Assembly (NCBI RefSeq): GCF_901709675.1
Contig: NC_051106.1
Location: 1,214,001-1,278,000 of the forward strand
From: Syngnathus acus
Taxonomy: Eukaryota; Chordata; Actinopteri; Syngnathiformes; Syngnathidae
Length of the DNA stretch: 64,000 nucleotides
Direction of reading: 5' to 3'
Positions within the stretch are counted from its first letter, which is position 1. Every line of letters begins with the position of its first letter. Below the pieces are notes generated by a model. It worked only from the letters and a program-made list of their open reading frames with translations, made no database searches and was not told the origin of the DNA. Positions 12,401-24,400 of this stretch are shown here, in pieces. Both the position numbers and the translations under genes were made by a program.

Positions 12401-15400
12401 CAATCTGGGTAATGAGTGCAGAGGGTCTTAGCTCTTTGTTTTACAAGGTTGTGGAAACAGATACTAGTGGAGCATTTTTAGATAACTAACTAAGCAAGAA
12501 CGTTTCCACATCATTTGGAAAGTTTCCACAACTGCAGGGAATGTGGAAAGTTTCAACGAGTCAAAGAAAGGTGGAAGGTTTTAACAAAGGTAATGATTCT
12601 AGTCAACATTCCAACATTCTGACATGAGAATGACCCCCTTCCCATTGACATGGGAATCCCCCCTTCCAAAGTTCTCCCACCCGGCTCAAAAGCACCATGG
12701 GTCCGGTGGAAGACACTCAACTGCCTGAGAACAGGAACAGTCAGCTCAAAAGCTGCTACGGCCAGATGGGGCTACAAAACTGGCCCAACCCTCTGTGAAT
12801 GTGGAGAAGAGTACCATACCATGCAGCACTGCCTTGTCTGCCCTCTACTACCCAACCCCTGCAGCTTAAAAGATCTTGCTGAATTCAATGACAATGCAAA
12901 AGACTGTGTAAAGACATGGGAAACTGTCATCTGACTAGCACTTCAAAGACACGAAAAGAAGAAGAAGAACATTCCAACATAATCATATGATCAAAATAAT
13001 GTGTCTACTACGTACCATATGATGGTGTTTCAACAGGAAGCGTATAGCCCAGAGTCAGGGATGATCATAAAAACAGCCCAAGATGGAGGTGCAGAAGGTC
13101 TTATCTATGGCGGAGGTGGTAAAGACGGCATCTTCATCAAAGAAGTGGTACCAGAATCGCCTGCTTCTAAAAGTCTACAACTCAAAGAAGGTATGCTTCC
13201 AGTTTGACAAAAGCTCAGAAGAGTATTTGCCAACTAATATTTTCTACTCCTTCTTTTAACGCAGGAGATCAGCTTCTGAGTGCCACTGTCTATTTTGACA
13301 ATGTGTCATATCAGGACGCTATTCAAATTCTGGAGCATGCTCAGGCTTACAAAGTGAAGCTCTGCCTAAAACGCAAACCCGACATCACAGAGACGGAGCC
13401 CCTCGCTGAGTCTGACATCATTCCTGTAACTATTTTCAGTTACATCTTCAGACCCTTGATGTTGTCTTCTTTTTAGGAGGCAAAACTAACCATCCTGTTT
13501 CCCAACTAGGAGGATGAAACCTTCACTCCAGAGATGCGAGAACATGGGAAATCCAAGAGACGAGGTGATGCACGCATTTCCTGGCCTAAGTTTCCCTCCT
13601 TAGGGAGAGGGAAGAAGTCCCGTTTTGCAAGGTCTCACAGTTCTTCTGAGGCTGATGAGCAGAGAAAGTTGGAGCTGAGTCCAACCACAAGTGACACAGA
13701 GTCCCCAATAAAGACTCAAGACACCCTTAAAGGCAAGAAACGGCATAAGATGAAGCTTCCATCTCTAACAAAGAGAGGCCGCGTTAGCTCATCTGAGGAT
13801 CAAGACACTGATGCACCAACATGCACACAAGAAGCAGCAGAACTGCTCTCACCTGAAGGCCTTCAAAGCCCCGTAGGAACGAGGCCTGAAGTGCATCGAA
13901 TAGAAGAGATAACTCTGGTAGAAGATTCTGATTCAAGAGTGACTAAACCTCTTGCTCTTCAACACAAGGTAGAGCTCATTGCTATCGACAGCGCGTTGAA
14001 AACAACCGATCTAACGGTGGCTCTGACGGGTCAAGAAAGCCCTACTGGACCACTGTCTCCCGATGGTAAGAAAAAGAAGAAAGAAAGGTCTGAATTAAAA
14101 ATGAAAATAATGGGGAAGGACAAATCAAACAAGAAAGAGGCAAAAGCAAAATCACCCAAAAGGCTCAAAACACTGGGCGCGAGTTTAGAAATAGCAGACC
14201 TAGGCATTGTCAGAGGGGATCAGCGCGAGCAAAAGACTGAAATTGAACAAACATCCCCACGCAAAGGCAAAAGTAAAAAAATAACCCTCCTCCCCAAGCG
14301 TGAAGACATTGAAATCCCTGGTATGGAGGACATGTCGCGAAGGACACAAGTCAAAGGAGCCCACGATGAACTACCAGAAACAGTGCAACTCTCAATTGAT
14401 GTGGATAGCGTGAAAGAGGCTGTTTCAAAGTTGCCTGGATATAAATTGCCAAAGGTGGATATGTGTGGAGTACCTATTCCTGAAGAAATCACTGTGATAG
14501 ATGCCAATGCTCAGAGAATATCAGTGAAAACACCCACTAAATTTGCTGATGGCAAAACAAAACAGGAGGCCCCCATCAGTAAGGCAGAGGAAGAGGACGC
14601 TTCCACTCCAGAATTATCCAAGACTTCTTTCAAGCTACCAAAGATCAAACCGGGTGACTTAAGTTCAGAAGAAGTTTTAACCGTGACCCGGATGGACCCA
14701 ACAAATATAGAAACGACACAAGAGTGCCAACCTGCGCTCGACTCAAAAGAATCTGATAAGAAATCAAAGACGGCAAAGATAGTTTTGCCGAGCATCGGGT
14801 TTTCAAAGGCAGCCTTTAGAATCCCTGAGGTCGGAATGTATTTACCAAAGCCAAATATTTCTGGGCCCAAGGATGATGATGTGAAAGGAGAAAGAACTAT
14901 ATTCCTCCAAGAAGAAATAAGAGAAGAAGGCATTACGTCCGCTGCTGTGATAAGCACTGGTGAACTTGAATACATCGATTCGGCAGAATCCCCCGTTGAG
15001 AGGGAACTTGATGGAAAAGGAAGCCCATTACAAAACCTGAAATTTGAAGTATCATTACCAAAGTTAAGAGCTCCACAAATTGATTTAAGCTTGTCAAAAA
15101 CTGATGGAAAAGTCAAATCACCTGATGCTCAATTAGGCGCATACAAATATATTCCGGAAGAGAAGATGGCAGTTGACATTGCAGGGTCGCCAGGAGATCA
15201 GGAAGCAAAAGGACGTAAGTTTAAAATGCCGCAATTTGATTTCACAATACCGGAAATCACTGGACCACAACTCAATGTAAACATTTTCAAAAAAGAGGAG
15301 GGTGTGAAAAAGCCAGATCCTGAACCAGAGGTACAAATCAAAGAAGCCTTAGATGTGGATTTAAGTCCCGTAAAAGCACAGGCATCACCACAGAAAGACA

Positions 15401-18400
15401 AAACACCCCAACATCTTCTGTCTGGGGTTGAACTTGATGGACATAAAGCCAAATTTCAAATGCCAAAATTTAAAGTTAAAGGACCTGATGTTGATTTTGG
15501 TTTATCCGAGGAAGGTGGAGATGCTACTGTGCCAAAGCCCAAGGTTGATACCAATGTTGATATTCCAAGAAAGGACCTTGGATTTAACATTTCCGCACCT
15601 AGCGTGGAAATTGAAGGACCTGTAATAGACGTGAAGACTACGGATGCTGATCAGGATGGAAAAGGCGGCAAGTTCAACATGCCACATCTCAGTTTCCCCA
15701 TGCCCAAGATAAAAGGACACGAAACAGAAAAGGGCACCAGGGTGACAACACCGGAGGCTAAGGTTGATGTCCAAAAGCCAGATACTCCCAAAATCTACAC
15801 TAGTGAGGCCAAAGCCGAAGTTAAACTTTTTGTACCACCAGCGTGTGAGGTAAAAATGGATGGACAGGGAATGAAGTTGAAAATGCCAAAGTTCGGAGTA
15901 ATAATGCCAAAACTCAAAGGGCCTGAAATTGAGTTCAACTTAAAAAAGAAAGATATTGATGTCAATCGTCAGGTAACTGATGAAACAATTCCACAGACTC
16001 CTAAACTAAACGTAAATATTGGACAAACTGATGGATTACAGACAGAGATTGACATTAAAAAACCCGATTTACAAATGCAAGCTTTCAAATCTAATTTTGA
16101 GCACAGTGAGAAAAACCTAAAGGAAAATGTTGACATCAAATGTCCAGATGTTCCCACACTTGATCTTGGAAAAGTGAATATTGGGACAGCAGAGGTGAAA
16201 ATGGAAGAACATGAGATTGATACTGAACCTTTGTATGCTGAAATTGAATATAAAAGAGGCAAGTTTAAAATGCCAAAATTTGGCATCTCCATGCCAAAGA
16301 TGAAAGCACCCGACATTGATATAAGCTTATCAAAGAAAGATGGAGAGATCAAACTCCCGGAAGCTGAAGTTGAGCTCCCCGATGTTGATGTGAAACTACC
16401 ATCAGCTAAAGTGGAAATAGAAGGTCCTGAGGTTGATTTTCAACCAGGTAGTGTTGAAGGATCATCATCAAAATTTAAACTGCCAACATTCAAATTACCA
16501 AAATTGGGTGTCGCTTTACCTCAGGTCAGTGTGGAAGTACCTGATACAGAAAAAGAGATCAAGGTGGAGGGAACAGATGTAAAATCACCAGAATTAAAAG
16601 TGGGAGCTAAAATTCCTGATGTTACTACAGATAGTGATGTGAAAATAGATGGTCATGAGAGCAAGTTCAAAATGCCAAAATTTGGTATCGCCATGCCGAG
16701 AATGAAAGGACCCGACTTTGATATAAGCTTATCAAAGAAAGATGGACACATGAAATTCCCGGAAGCTGAACTTGAGCTCCCCGATGTGGATGTGAAACTA
16801 CCATCAGCTAAAGTGGAAATAGAAGGTCCTGAGGTTGATTTTCAACCAGGTAGTGTTGAAGGATCGCCATCAAAATTTAAACTGCCAACATTCAAATTAC
16901 CAAAATTGGGTGTGGCTTTACCTCAAGTCAGTGTAGAAGTACCTGATATAGACAAAGAGACCAAGGTGGAGGGAGCAGATGTAAAATCACCAGAATTAAA
17001 AGTGGGAGCTCAAATTCCTGACGTTGCTACAGATGTTGATGTCAAAATGAAAAGATCAAAATTCTCATTCCCCAAATTCTCATTAACAAAGCAAAGTAGC
17101 AAAGAGTCAGAAGTTGAGATTGATCACCCAGATGTTGATGTTTCGATTCCAGCAGGGAAACTGGAAATCACTTCACCAGAAGTAGAGTTTCAATCACCAG
17201 ATGTTGATGTGAAAATAGATGGTCAGGAGAGCAAGTTCAAAATGCCAAAATTTGGTATCGCCATGCCGAAAATGAAAGGACCCGACTTTGATATAAGCTT
17301 ATTAAAGAAAGATGGAGACATCAAATTCCCGGAAGCTGAAGTTGAGCTCCCCGATGTTGACGTGAAACTAGCATCAGCTAAAGTGGAAATAGAATGTCCC
17401 GAGGTTGATTTTCAACCAGGTAGTGTTGAAGGATCGCCATCAAAATTTAAACTGCCAACAATCAAATTACCTAAATTGGGTGTGGCTTTACCTAAGGTCA
17501 GTGTAGAAGTCAGTGATATGGACAAAGAGATCAAGGTGGAGGGAGCAGATGTAAAATCACCAGAATTAAAAGTGGGTGATAAAATTCCTGATGTTGCTAC
17601 AGATGTTGATGTCAAAATGAAAAGATCAAAATTTTCATTCCCCAAATTCTCATTAACAAAGCAAAGTAGCAAAGAGTCAGAAGTTGAGATTGATCACCCA
17701 GATGTTGATGTTTCGATTCCAGCAGGGAAACTCGAAATCACTTCACCAGAAGTAGAGTTTCAATCACCAGATGTTGATGTGAAAATAGATGGTCAGGAGA
17801 GCAAGTTCAAAATGCCAAAATTTGGTATCGCCATGCCGAAAATGAAAGGACCCGACTTTGATATAAGCTTATCAAAGAAAGATGGAGATATGAAATTCCC
17901 GGAAGCTGAACTTGAGCTCCCCAATGTTGACGTGAAACTACCATCAGCCAAAGTGGAAATAGAAGGTTCTGAGGTTGATTTTCAACCAGGTAGTGTTGAA
18001 GGATCGGCATCAAAATTTAAAATGCCAACATTCAAATTACCCAAATTAGGTGTAGCTTTACCTCAGGTCAGTGTGGAAGGACCTGATATGGACAAAGGGA
18101 TCAAGATAGAGGGAGCAGATGTAAAATCACCAGAATTAAATGTTGAAGCTAAGATTCCTGATGCTGCTCCAGATGTTGATTTCAAAATGAAAAGATCAAA
18201 ATTCTCATTCCCCAAATTCTCATTAACAAAGCAAAGTAGCAAAGAGTCAGAAGTTGAGATTGATCTCCCAGATGTTGATGTTTCGATTCCAGAAGGGAAA
18301 TTAGAAATCACTTCACCAGAAGTAGAGTTTCACAAACCAGATATTGATGTCAATATAGGTGGTCAGGAGAGCAAGTTCAAAATGCCAAAGTTTGGCATCA

Positions 18401-21400
18401 CCATGCCCAAAATGAAAGGACCCGACTTTGATATAAGCTTATCAAAGAAAGATGGTGAGATCAAACTCCCCAAAGGTGAAGTTGAACTCCCGGATGTTGA
18501 TGTTAAACTTCCATCAGCTAAAGTCGATATTGAAGCTCCTAAAATTGAAGCTCGACCTGGTAGCGTGGAAGGATCACCATCAAAATTCAAATTACCAACA
18601 ATCTCATTCCCCAAATTCTCATTAACCAAGCAAAGTAGCAAAGAAACTGAAGTTGATCTTGACCTCCCAGGTGTTGATGTTTCTATTCCAGAGGGAAATT
18701 TGGAGGTCACTCTACCTCAAGTAGAGTTCCAATCACCAGAAGGCCAAGAGAGCAAGTATAAAATGCCCAAATTTGGCATCTCCATACCAAAAATGAAAGG
18801 ACCTGACTTGGATATCAGCTTGTCACAGAAAGATGGAGAGATCAAACTTCCAGAAGCTGAAGTTGAACTCCCCGATGTTGACGTTAAACTACCATCAGCT
18901 AAAGTGGAAATAGAAGGTCCTAAAATTGAAGCTCACCCAGGTAGTGTGGAAGGATCGCCATCAAAATTCAAACTGCCAACATTTAAATTACCCAAACTGG
19001 GTGTGGCTCTACCTCAGGTCAGTGTGGAAGTCCCTGATATGGACAAGGAGCTCAAGGTAGAGGGACCACATGTAAAATCACCAGAATTAAAAGTGGAAGC
19101 AAAAATTCCTGATGCTGCCTCAGAAATTGATGTCAAAATGAAAAAGTCTAAATTCTCATTGCCCAAATTCTCACTAACCAAGCAAAGTAGCAAAGAATCT
19201 GAAGTTGATATTGACCTCCCAGATGTTGATGTTTCTGTTCAAGCAGGGAAACTGGAAATCACTTCACCAGATGTTGATGTCAATATAGATGGTCAGGAGG
19301 GCAAGTTTAAAATGCCCAAATTTGGCATCTCCATGCCGAAAATGAAAGGACCTGATTTTGATATAAGCTTATCAAAGAAAGATGGCGAGATCAAAATCCC
19401 AGAAGCTGAAGTTGAACTCCCAGATGTCGATGTTAAACTACCGTCCGTTCAAGTGGACATTGAAGCGCCTAAAACTGAAGGTTGTGTTGAAGGATCACCA
19501 TCAAAATTCAAATTACCAACAATCTCATTCCCCAAATTCTCATTAACCAAGCAAAGTAGCAAAGAGGCTGAAGTTGATATTGACCTCCCAGAAGTTGATG
19601 TTTCCATTCCAGAGGGAAATCTGGAGGTCACTCTTCCTCAGGTAGAGTTTCAATCACCAGAAGCTAATGTTAATATAGAAGGCCAAGAGAGCAAGTTTAA
19701 AATGCCAAAATTTGGCATTGCCATGCCAAAGATGAAAGGACCCGACATTGATATAAGCTTATCAAAGAAAGACGGCGAGATCAAACTCCCAGAAGCTGAA
19801 GTTGACGTCGATGTTAAACTTCCATCAGCTAAAGTGGAAATAGAAGGTCCTGAGGTTGATTTTCAACCAGGTAAAGTTGAAGGATCGCCATCAAAATTCA
19901 AACTGCCAACAATCAAATTTCCCAAATTCTCATTTTCAAAGCAAAGTAGCAAAGAGTCAGAAGTTGAGATTGGTCTCCCAGATGTTGATGTTTCTATTCC
20001 AGAGGGAAATTTGGAGGTCACTTCACCAAAAGTCGATTTTAAATCACCAGATGTTGATGTGAATATAGATGGTCAGGAGAGCAAGTTCAAAATGCCAAAA
20101 TTTGGCATCACCATGCCAAAAATGATAGGACCCGACTTTGAAATAAGCGTATCAAACAAAGATGGAGACATCAAACTTCCGGAAGCTGAAGTTGGACTCC
20201 CAGATATTGATGGTAAATTACCATCAGCTAACATGGATATTGAAGCTCCTACAATTAAAGGTAGTGTTGAAGGATCGCCATCAAAATTCAAATTACCAAC
20301 AATCTCATTTCCAAAATTCTCATTAACGAAACAAAGTAGCAAAGAGGCTGAAGTTAAGATTAATCTCCCAGATGTTGATGTTTCTGTTCCAGCAAGGAAA
20401 CTGGAAATCACATCACCAGAAGTAGAGTTTCAACCACCAGATGTTGATGTCAATATAGATGGTCAGGAGAGCAAGTTTAAGATGCCTAAATTTGGCATTG
20501 CCATGCCAAAAATGAAAGGACCTGACTTTGACATAAGTTTACCAAAAAAAGATGGAGGGATCAAATTTGTGGAAGCTGAAGTTGATCTCCCAGATGTCGA
20601 TGTTAAACTACCATCAGTTCAAGTGGATATTGAAGCGCCTAACATTGAAGCTCAACCAGGTAGTGTTGAAGGATCTCCATCAAAATTTAAACTGCCAACA
20701 TTCAAATTACCAAAATTGGGTGTGGCTTTACCCCAGGTCAGTGTTGAAGTACCTGATATGGACAAAGAGATCAAGGTGGAGGGAGCAGACATAAAATCAC
20801 CGGAAATAAAAGTGGAAGCTAAAATTCCTGATGCTGCTACAAATGTTGATTTCAAAATGAAAAGGTCTAGATTCTCATTCCCCAAATTCTCGCTAACCAA
20901 GCAAAGTAGCAAAGAGTCAGAAGTTGAGATTGATGTCCCAGATGTTGATGTTTCAGTTCCAGCAGGGAAACTGGAAATCACTTCACCAGATGTTGATGTC
21001 AAAATAGATGGTCAGGACAGCAAGTTCAAAATGCCAAAATTTGGCATCGCAATGCCGAAAATGAAAGGACCCGACTTTGAAATAAGCGTATCAAAGAAAG
21101 ATGGAGAGATCAAACTCCCAGAAGCGGAAGTTGAACTCCCAGATATTGATTTTAAATTACCATCAGCTAATGTGGATATTGAAGCTCCTAAAATTAAAGG
21201 TAGTGTTGAAGGATCACCATCAAAATTCAAATTACCAACAATCTCATTTCCAAAATTCTCATTAACTAAACAAAGTAGCAATGAGGCTGAAGTTGAGATT
21301 GGTCTGCCAGATGTTGATGTTTCAGTTCCAGCAGGGAAACTGGAAATTACATCACCAGAAGTAGAATTTCATCCACCAGATGTTGATGTCAATATAGATG

Positions 21401-24400
21401 GTCAGGAGAGCAAGTTTAAGATGCCTAAATTTGGCATCGCCATGCCAAAAATGAAAGGACCTGACTTTGACATAAGTTTATCAAAAAAAGATGGAGGGAT
21501 CAAACTTGCGGAAGCTGAAGTTGAACTCCCAGATGTCGATGTTAAACTACCATCAGTTCAAGTGGATATTGAAGCGCCTAAAATTGAAGCTCAACCAGGT
21601 AGTGTTGAAGGATCTCCATCAAAATTTAAACTGCCAACATTCAAATTACCAAAATTGGGTGTGGCTTTACCCCAGGTCAGTGTTGAAGTACCTGATATGG
21701 ACAAAGAGATCAAGGTGGAGGGAGCAGATATAAAATCACCAGAAATAAAAGTGGAAGCTAAAATTCTTGATCCTGCTACAGATGTTGATGTCAAAATGAA
21801 AAGGTCTAGATTCTCATTCCCCAAATTCTCACTAACCAAGCAAAGAAGCAAAGAGTCAGAAGTTGAGATTGATATTCCAGATGTTGATGTTTCGATTTCA
21901 GAAGGGAAATTAGAAATCACTTCACCTGAAGTAGAGTTTCAAACACCAGATGTTGATGTCAATATAGATGGCCAGGAGAGCAAGTTCAAAATGCCAAAGT
22001 TTGGCATCACTATGCCAAAAATGAAAGGACCCAACTTGGACATAAACCTATCCAAGAAAGATGGAGAGATCAAACTCCCACAAGCTAAAGTAGAACTTCC
22101 AGATGTTGATGTTAAACTACCATCAGCTAAAGTGGAAATAGAAGGTCCTAAAACTGAAGCTAAACCAGGTAGCGTGGAAGGATCGCCATCAAAATTCAAA
22201 TTACCAACAATCTCATTTCCAAAATTATCATTAACCAAGCAAAGTAGCAAAGAATCTGAAGTTGAGATTGGTCTTCCAGATGTTGATGTTTCAGTTCCAG
22301 CAGGGAATCTGGAAATCACTTCACCTAAACTAGAGTTTCAACCACCAGATGTTGATGTCAATATAGAAGGGCAGGAGAGCAAATTTAGATTCCCAAAGTT
22401 TGGCATCTCCATGCCAAAAGTAAAAGGGCCTGACATTGACGTAGGTTTGGCGAAGAAAGATGGCGATATCACATTCCCAGAGGCAGAGGTTCAACTCAAA
22501 GAAGCTGAAATGAAATTACCATCTGGAAATGTGGAGATTGAAGATTCAAAGATTCAAGTTCAGCCAGGTAGCGTTGAGGGATCTCCTTCAAAATTCAAAT
22601 TGCCAACATTCAAATTACCTAAATTGGGTGTGGCTTTACCTCAAGTCAGTGTAGAAGTCAGTGATATCGACAAAGAGATCAAGGTGGAGGGAGCAGATGT
22701 AAAATCACCAGAATTAAAAGTGGGAGCTAAAATTCCTGATGTTGCTACAGATGTTGATGTCAAAATGAAAAGATCAAAATTCTCATTCCCCAAATTCTCA
22801 TTAACAAAGCAAAGTAGCAAAGAGTCAGAAGTTGAGATTGATCTCCCAGATGTTGATGTTTCTGTTCCAGCAGGGAAACTGGAAATCACATCACCAGAAG
22901 TAGAGTTTCAACCACCAGATGTTGATGTCAATATAGATGGTCAGGAGAGCAAGTTCAAAATGCCAAAGTTTGGCATCACCATGCCAAAAATGAAAGGACC
23001 CGACTTTGATATAAGCTTATCAAAGACAGATGGAGACATCAAATTACTGGAAGCTGAAGTTGAGCTCCCCGATGTTGATGTTAAAGTACCATCAGTTCAA
23101 GTGGATGTTGAAGTGCCTAAAATTGAAGCTCAACCAAGTAGTATTGAAGGATCGCCATCAAAATTCAAACTACCAACAATAAAATTCCCCAAATTCTCAC
23201 TAACTAAGCAAAGTAGCAAAGAGGCTGAAGTTAAGATTGATCTCCCAGATGTTGATGTTTCTGTTCCAGCAAGGAAACTGGAAATCACTTCACCAGAAGT
23301 AGAATTTCAACCACCAGATGTTGATGTAAAAATAGATGGTCAGGAGAGCAAGTTCAAAATGCCAAAGTTTGGCATCGCCATGCCAAAAATGAAAGGACCC
23401 GACTTTGATATAAGCTTATCAAAGAAAGATGGTGAGATCAAACTCCCGGAAGGTGAAGTTGAACTCCCGGATGTTGATGTGAAACTTCCATCAGCTAAAG
23501 TAGACATTGAAGCTCCGAAAATTGAAGCTCAACCTGGTAGCGTGGAAGGATCGCCATCAAAATTCAAATTACCAACAATCTCATTCCCCAAATTCTCACT
23601 AACCAAGCAAAGGAGTAAAGAAACTGAAGTTGATCTTGACCTCCCAGTGGTCGATGTTTCTATTCCAGAGGGAAATTTGGAGGTCACTCTACCTCAAGTA
23701 GAGTTTCAATCACCAGAAGCTAATGTAAATATACAAGGCCAAGAGAGCAAGTTTAAAATGCCCAAATTTGGCATCTCCATGCCAAAAATGAAAGGACCGG
23801 ACTTGGATATCAGCTTATCACAGAAAGATGGAGAGATCAAACTTCCAGAAGCTGAAGTTGAACTCCCCGATGTTGACGTTAAACTACCATCAGCTAAAGT
23901 GGAAATAGAAGGTCCTAAAATTGAAGCTCACCCAGGTAGTGTGGAAGGATCGCCATCAAAATTCAAACTGCCAACATTTAAATTGCCCAAATTGGGTGTG
24001 GCTTTACCTCAGGTCAGCGTGGAAGTCCCTGATATCGACAAGGAGATCAAAGTAGAGGGACCACATCTAAAATCACCAGAATTAAAAGTAGAAGCAACAA
24101 TTCCTGATGCTGCCTCAGAAATTGATGTCAAAATGAAAAAGTCTAAATTCTCATTGCCCAAATTCTCACTAACAAAGCAAAGTAGCAAAGAATCTGAAGT
24201 TGATATTGACCTCCTAGATGTTGATGTTTCTGTTCAAGCAGGGAAACTGGAAATAACTTCACCAGATGTTGATGTCAATATAGATGGTCAGGAGGGCAAG
24301 TTTAAAATGCCCAAATTTGGCATCTCCATGCCGAAAATGAAAGGACCTGATTTTGATATAAGCTTATCAAAGAAAGATGGCGAGATCAAAATCCCAGAAG

